DNA from: Flavilitoribacter nigricans DSM 23189 = NBRC 102662
GTDB taxonomy: Bacteria > Bacteroidota > Bacteroidia > Chitinophagales > Saprospiraceae
Direction of reading: 5' to 3'
Assembly (NCBI RefSeq): GCF_002646595.1
Contig: NZ_PDUD01000010.1
Span: 124,001 to 188,000, forward strand
DNA length: 64,000 bases
Shown: piece by piece, positions 52,027-61,866 of the stretch
Layout: every line of letters starts with the position of its first letter
Numbering within the stretch: the first letter of the stretch is position 1
The notes under the pieces: generated by a model
What the model saw: only the letters and a program-made list of their open reading frames with translations
Databases searched by the model: none
Told to the model about the DNA's origin: nothing
Translations under genes and position numbers: made by a program

Positions 52027-53400
52027 ATGCACTTCATACACGCCCGAACCGGGAAAACTCATTATCTACTCACCATTGCTCTACTACTCATCGTCTCTAC
52101 TTCCTGTCAAAAGGAAAACGATGCCCAGAAGATGGATCTCGAACCCGTTAGGGATATATCGATGAGGGATAATGACAACCAGGGAAATGCGTCCGACATC
52201 GAAGTAAATTTCACCAAGCAATTCAATACCAGTCCTATCGAATTGTACCGCATATACCTCCTGAAATCGAACCAACTGGCCACCCATGATCTTTCCTTTC
52301 TCGAATCTCTCTCCGAAGCGCACTACGTGGAAGTCGCCCCGGACGATATTTTTCCAGTGCAGGGAAAATTGCTCAAGCAGCAAATGCTCGATACCGATGG
52401 GGATCAAATAATGGAGGGGGCGTCTTACCGGACGGCAGTCGTATCGGCACCTAAAGATCCTGGTTTATGGCGTCCGTCCTTAGCGTACAGTGAAGTGGAC
52501 CTCGTCCCGGCCCAAAATAACCTGGTGAAGCCCTATTCCAGTTCACTGGAAACCGGAGCCGGAAATTTGGCCATAAGTGATCAGGGTACGCTGGCCATGA
52601 GTCCGTACGATATCGTTGCTGACCTGAGCGGAAGCAACACGGAAACCTCACCGGTGCATTTTTTTGATGCAGCGGCATCTTTCACTGCTCCCAATCAGTT
52701 ATTTGGCGTGATGGGAGGCAGTGCATTTGACAGCCGGGGTAATTTTTACATGGCCCATACTTTCGCGGGCCAGATCCTGAAAATTGATGACAATGGCGTC
52801 ATGAAAATGTTTGAATACGCGGGTCCGGAGCTTTCCGAACCGGACGGGATCTTCATTAATGCCAAAGATGAGATCTTTATAGCCGATCGCAAGACCGGAG
52901 CAGTGATCAGGATCTTACCAGATGGCACCGGAGATCTGGTAGCTGTTATCGAACCCGGCGTGCGGGGCCTCACCGGAGACGACGCCGGCAATCTTTTTGC
53001 CTCCATGAACCGGGAAAACGGAGCGATAATTAAAATTACTCCGGATGGCCAGACCTCGAAATTTGCCCAAATCCCCACATTTGTTCCGCCGGATTATCTC
53101 CCTCCTTTCTTATCCTGGACCGGTTATCTCACGTACCATCGCGGTGACCTCTACATAGCCGGCACTTCCACCCATCGTATCTATAAGATCGACGCTATTG
53201 GTACGGTAACTGTCTTTGCCGGGTCCGGCACCAAACTCTTACCAAAAGGAGATGCTCTCACCGCGCATTTTAATCGGCCTATCGGGCTTGCCTTTTCCGC
53301 TGACGGTAAGCATTTATTCGTCAGCGGCTGTCTGGATGTAACACCACAACATGTACAAGCCTCCAGGCCCTCGAGAATTTATGAGATTGAGATTTTTTAA
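52027..53400 (+). CDS. NHL/SMP-30-like beta-propeller lipoprotein
   Basis: 457 residues. The signal region has a lipobox 'IVSTSC' (Cys29) after 'YLLTIALLL'. Residues ~215-450 form propeller blades typical of NHL/SMP-30-like proteins: 'GSAFDSRGNFYMAHTFAGQI', 'DGIFINAKDEIFIADRKTGA' and 'GYLTYHRGDLYIAGTSTHRI'. The N-terminal ~180 residues are of unknown fold ('IEVNFTKQFNTSPIELYRIY'). It should sit on the periplasmic or outer-surface side. It follows the ROK gene in the same direction; both could be part of a sugar-handling unit, but this is weak. Confidence 0.75.
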   Translation: MHFIHARTGKTHYLLTIALLLIVSTSCQKENDAQKMDLEPVRDISMRDNDNQGNASDIEVNFTKQFNTSPIELYRIYLLKSNQLATHDLSFLESLSEAHYVEVAPDDIFPVQGKLLKQQMLDTDGDQIMEGASYRTAVVSAPKDPGLWRPSLAYSEVDLVPAQNNLVKPYSSSLETGAGNLAISDQGTLAMSPYDIVADLSGSNTETSPVHFFDAAASFTAPNQLFGVMGGSAFDSRGNFYMAHTFAGQILKIDDNGVMKMFEYAGPELSEPDGIFINAKDEIFIADRKTGAVIRILPDGTGDLVAVIEPGVRGLTGDDAGNLFASMNRENGAIIKITPDGQTSKFAQIPTFVPPDYLPPFLSWTGYLTYHRGDLYIAGTSTHRIYKIDAIGTVTVFAGSGTKLLPKGDALTAHFNRPIGLAFSADGKHLFVSGCLDVTPQHVQASRPSRIYEIEIF

Positions 53401-53442
53401 GACGGGAGCGATGATTTTCCCCGGGAAGTCGAAGCTACGGGA

Positions 53443-54984
53443 TCACCTCAATTCCTTCTTGAGGATCTTGCCCGTCGCACTCATCGGCAAAGCGTCCATA
53501 TATTCAATGATGCGCGGGTACTTGTAGGCCGCTATGTGTTCTTTGGTCCAGGCTTTCAGGTCCTCTTCCGGGATCTCGTGCCCTTTATGCAACACCACAC
53601 AAGCTTTGATCTCCTCTCCGGCTTCGTCATTGGGGACCCCGATCACCGCAACCATGGAAACGGCATCGTGTTGCATCATGACCTCCTCAATTTCGCGGGG
53701 GTAAACGTTCAGTCCCTTACGGATGATCATTTCTTTGGTCCGGTCGACAATGAAGAAGAAACCGTCTTCATCCTTAATGGCTACATCTCCGGAATGTAAC
53801 CAGCCATTTTTCAGTGTTTTTTTATTGGCCTCCGGCTTATTGAAGTAGCCTTTCATGACATTGTGGCCCCGATACACCAGTTCGCCCTTTTCCCCGACGG
53901 GTACCTCATTATCATCCGCATCCACAATTTTTACTTCTACGCCCCAAACCGGCGTACCCACACTGCCCGGCTTCTTACCGAATGCTTTCTGATTAAAGGT
54001 AACTACCGGCGAGCCTTCCGACATGCCGTAACCTTCGTAAATGGGGACATTGAATTTTTTCTCAAAATTTTCCAACACATTCACCGGTAGCGCGGCCCCG
54101 CCCGAGACGCAGGTTTTTAGGCTTTCGGCAATCACCTTCAGATCGAATTTGGTATTCTCGTAGTTGAGCAGTCCCCAGTACATGGTGGGTACGCCCGCAA
54201 AAATGGAAATGCGATGTTTTTCCATGAGCCCCAGTACCTGCTCCGCATCGAAGCGAGGAAGGAGTACACTGGTAGAACCGCGGTACAATCCCGCATTCAT
54301 CAGTACAGTCATCGCAAAAATGTGGAACAGGGGCAGCACGATCAGTTGCTTATCCTCCGGATCCAGATCCAGGATATTGACGGAAAGGATAGCGTTGTGT
54401 ACCAGATTGGAGTGGGATAATTCGGCCCCTTTGGGTTTGCCGGTAGTCCCGGAGGTGTAAATGATAACGGCCGTGTCGTCCGCAGAGGTAACTACATTTT
54501 CGAATACCGGAGACTGATTGGCCATGAGCATGCCCATCGTCTTGGTGCCTTCGATTGACGAAGCTGCCTTGGGGTCCGCCGTAATGACGTAGAACTGTTC
54601 ACAAGCATCCGTTTTTTCAAATCCGGCGTAACCTTCCCGGGCCATGGGTAATTCCGGCGTTCCTTCAAAGCAGAAGTAAGCTTTGGCTCCCGAATCCTGC
54701 AGATGATAGGCGATTTCTTCCCTTTTGAGCAGTACGCTCATCGGCACAACAATAGCCCCGGCTTTCAGGATCCCAAAATAGACCATGGGAAAGTAAGGTA
54801 CATTCAGGCAGCTCAAAGCAACCCGGTCACCCTTTTGGATCCCGGCCGCTTTTAGTCCGTTCGCAACCTGATTCGCCGCACCGTTGACCTGGGCGAAACT
54901 CACATGGGTATCCATAAATACAAAAGCATCCTTGGTCGGATATTTCCGGGCACTATCTTCTAACAGGACAGAAAGATTTATCAT
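53443..54984 (-). CDS. Long-chain-type acyl-CoA synthetase (AMP-forming)
   Basis: 513 residues. The AMP-binding family motifs are all visible: P-loop 'VIIYTSGTTGKPKGAELSHS', A5 'IYEGYGMSEGSPVV', 'WLHSGDVAIKDEDGFFFIVD', 'KGLNVYPREIEEVMMQHD' and the C-terminal 'PMSATGKILKKELR' with the catalytic Lys. It forms acyl-CoA from carboxylate, ATP and CoA; chain-length preference is not readable. Cytoplasmic. It is convergent with the NHL gene, and a CT-rich repeat lies ~170 nt upstream. Confidence 0.9.
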   Translation of the reverse strand: MINLSVLLEDSARKYPTKDAFVFMDTHVSFAQVNGAANQVANGLKAAGIQKGDRVALSCLNVPYFPMVYFGILKAGAIVVPMSVLLKREEIAYHLQDSGAKAYFCFEGTPELPMAREGYAGFEKTDACEQFYVITADPKAASSIEGTKTMGMLMANQSPVFENVVTSADDTAVIIYTSGTTGKPKGAELSHSNLVHNAILSVNILDLDPEDKQLIVLPLFHIFAMTVLMNAGLYRGSTSVLLPRFDAEQVLGLMEKHRISIFAGVPTMYWGLLNYENTKFDLKVIAESLKTCVSGGAALPVNVLENFEKKFNVPIYEGYGMSEGSPVVTFNQKAFGKKPGSVGTPVWGVEVKIVDADDNEVPVGEKGELVYRGHNVMKGYFNKPEANKKTLKNGWLHSGDVAIKDEDGFFFIVDRTKEMIIRKGLNVYPREIEEVMMQHDAVSMVAVIGVPNDEAGEEIKACVVLHKGHEIPEEDLKAWTKEHIAAYKYPRIIEYMDALPMSATGKILKKELR

Positions 54985-55295
54985 AAAATTTGCAGGTTAA
55001 GGCTCATTAAAAAATAATAACAAGTATAAACGGACAGTATACAAACATTGTTCTTAAAATTAAAACATAGCCGCATGATTAAATACCACGATCCTCTCAA
55101 GTTCTCAAACAGCCCATGTTTAAAGTAATAATCACCGTATCCGGCAACACCAGTTCGCTCCCCCTCTCCAAGTCCCCCCATCTCCAAATCTCCCCATCCC
55201 CAGGTCACCCCCTCTCCAAATCTCCCCCTCTCCAACTCCCCCCAGGAACCAATTCCCACCCAAATCAGTTAATTCGATAACCCAATCCCTAAGCC
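54985..55295. other. 311-nt intergenic region with CT-rich tract
   Basis: Lies between the divergent acyl-CoA synthetase and LRR genes. The half near 55150-55250 is a CT-rich tandem tract (annotated separately). The rest is AT-rich; the minus strand has TATACTTG (near 55027-55034), one base from the -7 consensus. No gene is convincing. Confidence 0.5.
55157..55244. repeat. CCCC-TCTCCAA tandem tract, G-rich on the minus strand
   Basis: Irregular units of type CCCC(x)TCTCCAA(A/G)T recur five or more times. The minus strand reads runs of four to six G separated by short spacers, a pattern able to form G-quadruplexes. It lies upstream of the acyl-CoA synthetase start on that strand. Confidence 0.75.
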
Positions 55296-55931
55296 ATGAA
55301 AAGGATCATCTGCCCGAGGCACCAAAATAAAAACTCAGATGCCTGGAAAAAACTGCTGGACTATGTGGAAGAAGTAGCTGCTGACGGCAGACCGAAGTTC
55401 GAACCCAGGTCAGCGATTGGCCGCGATTATTTTAAGGAGATCCAGGTCCTTCCCGAATCGATCGGAAAGCTAAAAGAGGTTAAGGTCATGGATCTATACG
55501 GTAGCAAGCTAAAATATATTCCTCCCCAGATCGGGGAAATGGAAAACCTGCAGGATTTTGATCCCTACACTTCCTACCAACTGCATTGGTTTCCGTACGA
55601 GATCACCAATTGTAAAAAATTAGTTGATAGCCGGATCAGTACGCGGGCCCTTTACGGAAATTTTAAAAACAGGATGCCCTTTCCCGGGCTTGAAGACCAT
55701 CGCTTCGAATACGGCGGAGATACCGTGCATTGCAGCATTTGCCGCCAGGAACTGCCCTACGCAGAGATCCGGCAGTTCTGGATTACGCTCTATGTGGGCA
55801 CTGATTACATTCCGATGCTGGTCAATCTGTGTTCGGATGAATGCCGGGAACAACTCCCGCATCCCCAAGGTGATTATCTGCACTATGCCCACCGGGGTGG
55901 TCCGGATCTGGTGCAGCCTGAACGGTATTAA
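55296..55931 (+). CDS. LRR protein with a C-terminal Cys-rich zinc-like motif
   Basis: 211 residues, cytoplasmic by lack of a signal. Residues ~47-90 hold two LRR units of the short bacterial type ('IQVLPESIGKLKEVKVMDLY', 'KLKYIPPQIGEMENLQDFD'). Toward the C-terminus is 'TVHCSICRQELP', and ~40 residues later 'NLCSDECREQLP', which together give four Cys spaced as in a treble-clef zinc site. Leucine-rich repeats usually bind proteins. I recognise no specific family. It lies upstream of the ileS leader but probably ends before it. Confidence 0.7.
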   Translation: MKRIICPRHQNKNSDAWKKLLDYVEEVAADGRPKFEPRSAIGRDYFKEIQVLPESIGKLKEVKVMDLYGSKLKYIPPQIGEMENLQDFDPYTSYQLHWFPYEITNCKKLVDSRISTRALYGNFKNRMPFPGLEDHRFEYGGDTVHCSICRQELPYAEIRQFWITLYVGTDYIPMLVNLCSDECREQLPHPQGDYLHYAHRGGPDLVQPERY

Positions 55932-56051
55932 GGCCCCTGATTTGGATACAAACGGAAGATATAAGATTCAAGCGCCATTTTAGTCAAAAAAAGTAGGGTA
56001 ATGGCCATGGTGCAGTAGGTGTAACTTTATCGGAAGATTACCGGCGTCTAC

Positions 56052-56082
56052 TTGCATCTTCTCGCAAAAGGGCCTAAATTTG
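56052..56082 (+). promoter_or_regulatory. Promoter of the ileS leader
   Basis: TTG (56052-56054), 20 nt, and TAAATTTG (56075-56082), an exact TAnnTTTG. Transcription should start near 56089-56091, leaving about 8-10 nt before the leader ATG. Confidence 0.7.
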
Positions 56083-56098
56083 CAGTTCAATTCAGGAC

Positions 56099-56164
56099 AT
56101 GAAAACATTTCAGCACATAATTATTAGCATTATTATTACCAGCTTGCCCTGCAATCTGCGATGA
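56099..56164 (+). CDS. Putative ileS leader peptide, Ile-rich (21 residues)
   Basis: ATG at 56099-56101, TGA at 56162-56164, 21 codons. Six isoleucine codons come in two blocks, ATA ATT ATT at 56117-56125 and ATT ATT ATT at 56129-56137, separated by one Ser codon. Its codons 18-20 (56150-56158) begin a segment complementary to the terminator's 5' arm and loop. An AGGA lies 2-5 nt before the ATG. It is immediately upstream of isoleucyl-tRNA synthetase. The peptide itself probably has no function beyond stalling a ribosome when charged Ile-tRNA is scarce. Confidence 0.65.
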   Translation: MKTFQHIIISIIITSLPCNLR

Positions 56165-56222
56165 GATGCTATTGTCCTAAGAAAAAAGCTCCGGCAGATT
56201 GCGATTTGCCGGAGCTTTTTTT
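56150..56222 (+). terminator. Attenuator: antiterminator and intrinsic terminator before ileS
   Basis: Terminator: AAAAAAGCTCCGGCA (56182-56196) pairs with TGCCGGAGCTTTTTT (56207-56221), 15 bp, 10-nt loop and T-run. Alternative: GCAATCTGC (56151-56159) inside the leader ORF is the exact complement of GCAGATTGC (56194-56202), which includes the top of the terminator 5' arm and loop. A ribosome stalled at the Ile codons would leave 56150-56159 free to pair; one reaching the stop would cover it and allow termination. Confidence 0.7.
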
Positions 56223-56235
56223 ATGTCTATCTTTG
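56205..56235 (+). promoter_or_regulatory. Second ileS promoter overlapping the terminator
   Basis: TTTG (56205-56208), 19 nt, TATCTTTG (56228-56235): both boxes fit the Bacteroidota consensus. Start would be ~56242, 18 nt before the ileS ATG. It would give attenuation-independent transcription. Confidence 0.55.
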
Positions 56236-56260
56236 CAGCTGTTTTTTAAAAAGCGGACCG

Positions 56261-59200
56261 ATGTACCAGGAATTTAAAAATTTCAACCTACCCGAGATCG
56301 ATCGGGAGATCCTTGCCTTTTGGGAGCAGGAGAACGTGTTTGACCGCAGTGTTGAGCAACGCGATCCCAAGAATAGTTTTGTCTTCTACGAAGGACCGCC
56401 TTCCGCAAACGGAAAGCCGGGTATTCACCACGTTATGGCCCGGGCCATCAAAGATATTTTCTGCCGTTTTCACGCCATGCAGGGGCAGCGCGTTGAACGC
56501 AAAGGCGGCTGGGATACCCACGGTCTTCCCATCGAACTGAACGTAGAAAAAGAACTGGGCATCACCAAAGAGGACATCGGTAAGACCATTTCCGTAGAGG
56601 AGTACAACCAGAAGTGCCGCGAGACGGTAATGCGCTATAAGGATATGTGGGATGACATCACCCGCAAGATGGGCTACTGGGTGGACCTGGATAATCCCTA
56701 CATCACCTACGAAAATGAGTACATCGAAACCGTTTGGTGGCTGCTGCGCCAGTTGTACGATAAAGACCTGCTGTATAAAGGCTTTACGATCCAGCCGTTC
56801 TCGCCGGCTGCCGGTACGGGACTGAGTAGTCACGAGCTCAATATGCCGAATGCCTACCAGATGATCAAGGATATCTCGGCGGTAGCGCAGTTCAAGATAA
56901 AAGGAAAGGATAACGAATATTTCCTGGCCTGGACGACCACTCCCTGGACGCTCCCCTCGAATACTGCGCTGGCGGTTGGGGAAAAGATCACTTACGTAAA
57001 AGTGCGCACCTTCAATCGTTACACCCAGGAACCCATTGTGGTGATCCTGGCGAAAGACCGGATGGGGGCTTACTTCAGCGAGCAAAATGCGGATCTCCAA
57101 CCGGAAGATATGAAACCGGGCAACAAACCCATCCCCTACCTCGAGATCGTGGAGGAAGTGAAGGGTAAAGACCTGGAAGGGATGGAATACGAGCAACTGC
57201 TACCCTACGTGGTACCCGATAAACCGGCCTTCAAAGTATTGCTCGGTGATTTCGTCTCTACCGAAGACGGTACGGGTATTGTCCACATCGCCCCAACCTT
57301 CGGTTCCGATGACTTTCGGGTAGCGCAGAAATACGGCATCCCTCCCCTGATGGTGAAGGATGAAGCGGACAATCCCATGCCGCTGGTGGATCGCCAGGGC
57401 CGCTTCGTGAAGGAAGTGACCGACTTTGCCGGTCGCTACGTCAAGGACTACGGACAGGAAGAAGAACGTCCGGTAGATGCCGATATCGCGATCAAACTGA
57501 AAGAAGAGAATAAACTTTTCGTTTCCGAAAAATACGAGCACTCCTATCCCCACTGCTGGCGGACGGACCGGCCGGTACTGTATTACCCGCTGGACAGTTG
57601 GTTTGTACGTGCCTCCAGTATGAAGGAGCGGATGTACGAACTGAACCAGACCATCAACTGGAAACCCGCCGCTACGGGCGAAGGACGTTTCGGTAAATGG
57701 CTGGAAAACCTGCAGGACTGGAACCTTTCCCGTTCCCGTTACTGGGGCATCCCATTACCGATCTGGAGAACCAAGGACGGCAAGCAGGAACACTGTGTTG
57801 GTTCTATCGCCGATCTGCAGGAGCAGATCGAAAAGGCCAACGCCAAACTGGGCATGGAGCAGGAAGTGCCCGCGGATCTGCACCGTCCCTACATCGATGA
57901 TATCGTGCTGGTGAGTGCGGACGGCGAACCCATGTACCGGGAGCTGGACCTGATCGACGTCTGGTTCGACAGCGGCTCCATGCCCTACGCGCAGTGGCAC
58001 TATCCGTTTGAGAATAAAGAAAAATTTGAACGCAATTACCCGGCAGACTTTATCGCCGAGGGCGTTGACCAAACCCGGGGTTGGTTCTACACCCTGCACG
58101 CGATCGGCACGATGGTTTTCGATAGCGTAGCGTTCAAGAACGTGGTGTCCAATGGTCTGGTACTGGATAAGAACGGTGCGAAAATGTCCAAACGGCTGGG
58201 CAATGCCGTGGATCCGTTCGAGACGCTGGCGACCTACGGTGCTGATGCCACCCGCTGGTACATGATCTCCAACTCCGACCCCTGGGACAATCTGAAATTC
58301 GACAGCGAAGGGGTGGCCGATATCAGCCGGCGGTATTTCCGTAAGGTATTTGAACTGTACTCCTTTTTCGCGCTTTACGCCAATCTGGATAGTTTCGACT
58401 ACAGCCAGGATGTGATCCCGGCCGGTAAACGTCCGGAGATCGACCGCTGGATCATCTCGATGCTGCACACGCTGATCCGGGATGTCACCGAAGATTACGC
58501 CAACTACGAGCCGACCGCCGCTACCCGCAAGATCATGAATTTTGTGGATGAGCACCTGAGTAACTGGTACGTCCGGCTCAACCGCCGCCGCTTCTGGAAA
58601 GGAGATTACAGCGATGACAAACGCGCTGCCTACCAGACGCTGTACGAGTGCCTGCTGACGGTCGCTAAACTGTCCGCGCCGGTAGCACCTTTCTTTACCG
58701 ACTGGCTCTACCGCAACCTGAACGGTGTAACCGGGAAAGAACAACACGAATCGGTCCACCTGACCGATTTCCCGCAAGCGGACACGAGCCTGATCGATGT
58801 AGAACTGGAACAGCGCATGGATTACGCCCAGCGGATCTCTTCCCTGGTGCTTTCCCTCCGGAAAAAAGACTCCATCCGCGTACGACAGCCGCTGCAGAAG
58901 ATCCTGCTGCCGGTATTGGATGCCGATTTCCAAAAACGGGTGGATGCTGTACAGGATCTGATCCTCGCGGAAGTCAATATCAAGGAGATCGAATACGTGA
59001 CCGATACGGACGGTATCGTGAAGAAAAAGGCCAAACCCAACTTTAAGACTCTGGGCCGGAGATTGGGTAAGGACATGAAAGGAGCCGTACAGGTGATCAG
59101 CCAGCTCGATCAGGCCGCGATCACCCAGGTAGAAAAAACGAACTCCTTCCAACTTGAGGTCAATGGAACTACCTACGATCTTACGCTGGAAGATTTTGAT

Positions 59201-59542
59201 ATCGTAACGGAAGACATCCCGGGCTGGCAGGTAGCCAGTGACGGAGACATCACCGTGGCGCTGGATGTAACCATCACTCCCGAGCTGGAAGCCGAAGGCA
59301 TGGCCCGCGATCTGGTCAACCGGATCCAGAATATCCGGAAGGACAAGGATTTCGAAGTGACCGATCGCATTCACGTGCGTCTACAGCAACACGATGCGGT
59401 AGCATCGGCCATCCGGCAGTACGGAAATTATATCCAGGCCGAAACCCTGGCGGAAAGTCTCGAACTGACCCCGGAGGTGAAGAACGGCACGGAAATTGAG
59501 CTGCCGGGTGAACTTAACCTGCTGGTAAGTGTAGAGAAATAA
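56261..59542 (+). CDS. ileS: Isoleucyl-tRNA synthetase
   Basis: 1093 residues, the length of large IleRS of the type-2 (eukaryote-like) clade. The class-I signature reads GIHH (residues 54-57 in 'SANGKPGIHHVMARAIK') instead of canonical HxGH. 'RKGGWDTHGLPIELNVEK', the zinc-less 'WTTTPWTLPSNTAL' editing domain region and 'KMSKRLGN' (641-648) follow, with the anticodon-binding 'NWYVRLNRRRFWKGD' and a long C-terminal part. It charges tRNA-Ile in the cytoplasm and edits valine. A leader peptide/terminator upstream suggests regulation by Ile-tRNA supply. A GXHH motif has been linked in other IleRS2 to strong mupirocin resistance; from memory it is usual in Bacteroidota. Confidence 0.96.
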   Translation: MYQEFKNFNLPEIDREILAFWEQENVFDRSVEQRDPKNSFVFYEGPPSANGKPGIHHVMARAIKDIFCRFHAMQGQRVERKGGWDTHGLPIELNVEKELGITKEDIGKTISVEEYNQKCRETVMRYKDMWDDITRKMGYWVDLDNPYITYENEYIETVWWLLRQLYDKDLLYKGFTIQPFSPAAGTGLSSHELNMPNAYQMIKDISAVAQFKIKGKDNEYFLAWTTTPWTLPSNTALAVGEKITYVKVRTFNRYTQEPIVVILAKDRMGAYFSEQNADLQPEDMKPGNKPIPYLEIVEEVKGKDLEGMEYEQLLPYVVPDKPAFKVLLGDFVSTEDGTGIVHIAPTFGSDDFRVAQKYGIPPLMVKDEADNPMPLVDRQGRFVKEVTDFAGRYVKDYGQEEERPVDADIAIKLKEENKLFVSEKYEHSYPHCWRTDRPVLYYPLDSWFVRASSMKERMYELNQTINWKPAATGEGRFGKWLENLQDWNLSRSRYWGIPLPIWRTKDGKQEHCVGSIADLQEQIEKANAKLGMEQEVPADLHRPYIDDIVLVSADGEPMYRELDLIDVWFDSGSMPYAQWHYPFENKEKFERNYPADFIAEGVDQTRGWFYTLHAIGTMVFDSVAFKNVVSNGLVLDKNGAKMSKRLGNAVDPFETLATYGADATRWYMISNSDPWDNLKFDSEGVADISRRYFRKVFELYSFFALYANLDSFDYSQDVIPAGKRPEIDRWIISMLHTLIRDVTEDYANYEPTAATRKIMNFVDEHLSNWYVRLNRRRFWKGDYSDDKRAAYQTLYECLLTVAKLSAPVAPFFTDWLYRNLNGVTGKEQHESVHLTDFPQADTSLIDVELEQRMDYAQRISSLVLSLRKKDSIRVRQPLQKILLPVLDADFQKRVDAVQDLILAEVNIKEIEYVTDTDGIVKKKAKPNFKTLGRRLGKDMKGAVQVISQLDQAAITQVEKTNSFQLEVNGTTYDLTLEDFDIVTEDIPGWQVASDGDITVALDVTITPELEAEGMARDLVNRIQNIRKDKDFEVTDRIHVRLQQHDAVASAIRQYGNYIQAETLAESLELTPEVKNGTEIELPGELNLLVSVEK

Positions 59543-59560
59543 TAAATCGATAGTTCTAGT

Positions 59561-59611
59561 CGGTCAGTCATCAGTTGCGACCCGTATTTCCGGTGGCCTG
59601 ATGACTGACCG
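59561..59611 (+). terminator. Perfect 14-bp hairpin after ileS
   Basis: CGGTCAGTCATCAG (59561-59574) and CTGATGACTGACCG (59598-59611) pair without mismatch around a 23-nt loop. No T-run follows, so it may be a weak terminator or an RNA-end stabiliser. Confidence 0.55.
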
Positions 59612-59642
59612 CTACAGATCAAATACTAAAAAAACCACTTGA

Positions 59643-61277
<1,635 letters not shown>

Positions 61278-61284
61278 ACGTAAC

Positions 61285-61317
61285 AGATATGCCAGATTTT
61301 AAAAATCTGGCATATCT
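61285..61317 (+). terminator. Perfect 16-bp hairpin after the ABC-F gene
   Basis: AGATATGCCAGATTTT (61285-61300) pairs with AAAATCTGGCATATCT (61302-61317); the effective loop is the AT-rich tip. Two more direct copies of TGGCATATCT follow (61324-61333 and 61338-61347), perhaps from slippage. On the plus strand a CTTTCTG follows. Confidence 0.75.
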
Positions 61318-61362
61318 CTTTCTGGCATATCTACCTTGGCATATCTATTTCATCTCCTTTCC

Positions 61363-61866
61363 ATGACTCCCATCGATCAACTCCTCGGTGCTCCCACCTC
61401 TTTCCTCGATCAGCTTTTTTCCGTATTAGCAAATGACGGCATCGACGTCAGCAATTATGAGCTGGATCACATCTGCTACCGGGTAGCAGACCACGAACGC
61501 TACGAGGATCTAAAGACCAACTTGGCTGGTATCGGCCATTTACTCGGTGAAAATCTCATCGGCGGACGGCCGATCGCCAGTTTTCGGCTGCGCGAGCCGA
61601 TCCGTTACCAGGAGCGGGAGATATATGTGCTGGAACTGCCGGCTCCGAAAGCGGGCAGCCCCTATCCGGAGGGCTTTGAACATGTAGAGTTTGTCATCGA
61701 TCAGCCGTTGGAGGATTTTGTGGCCCGCTTTCCTGCGCTGCCGTTCAAAACCCACGGCCTGGCGAAGGCCATCAATGCGGATGTACAGTTGTCTTACGAC
61801 GGATTCGGGGTGAAATTTCACCGGCAGAGTTTGGAGGAGGTGATCCGACAGGAAGATGCTGCTTAG
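61363..61866 (+). CDS. YecM-like VOC-superfamily protein
   Basis: 167 residues from the ATG at 61363 (MTPIDQLLGAPTSFLDQLFS); an upstream in-frame ATG overlaps hairpin repeats. The vicinal-oxygen-chelate-like fold is suggested by 'ELDHICYRVADHERYED' and 'GFEHVEFVIDQPLEDF', matching metal-binding positions of YecM. Function is unknown; a metal-dependent enzyme has been suggested for the family. It overlaps the convergent DUF6176-type gene by 4 nt. Confidence 0.85.
   Translation: MTPIDQLLGAPTSFLDQLFSVLANDGIDVSNYELDHICYRVADHERYEDLKTNLAGIGHLLGENLIGGRPIASFRLREPIRYQEREIYVLELPAPKAGSPYPEGFEHVEFVIDQPLEDFVARFPALPFKTHGLAKAINADVQLSYDGFGVKFHRQSLEEVIRQEDAA

Larger units (their letters stand above)
55932..56260. 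other. 329-nt region upstream of ileS, mostly regulatory
   Basis: Holds, in order: an unassigned stretch (55932-56050), a promoter (56052-56082), a 21-codon leader ORF (56099-56164), an intrinsic terminator (56182-56222) and a second promoter (56205-56235) leading into ileS. Each is annotated separately. Confidence 0.8.

Noticed and set aside
54981-55259. 92-codon minus-strand frame overlapping the start of the acyl-CoA synthetase by 4 nt
   Set aside because: Its first half translates the CT/GA-rich repeat into Gly/Glu/Trp-rich low complexity; no ATG start supports it.
55932-56260. T-box riboswitch upstream of ileS
   Set aside because: I saw no T-box sequence complementary to a tRNA end and no specifier-loop layout. 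The Ile-codon ORF and alternative pairing explain the region better.
57755-59374. 539-codon minus-strand frame opposite ileS
   Set aside because: Entirely within ileS, whose catalytic motifs are clear.
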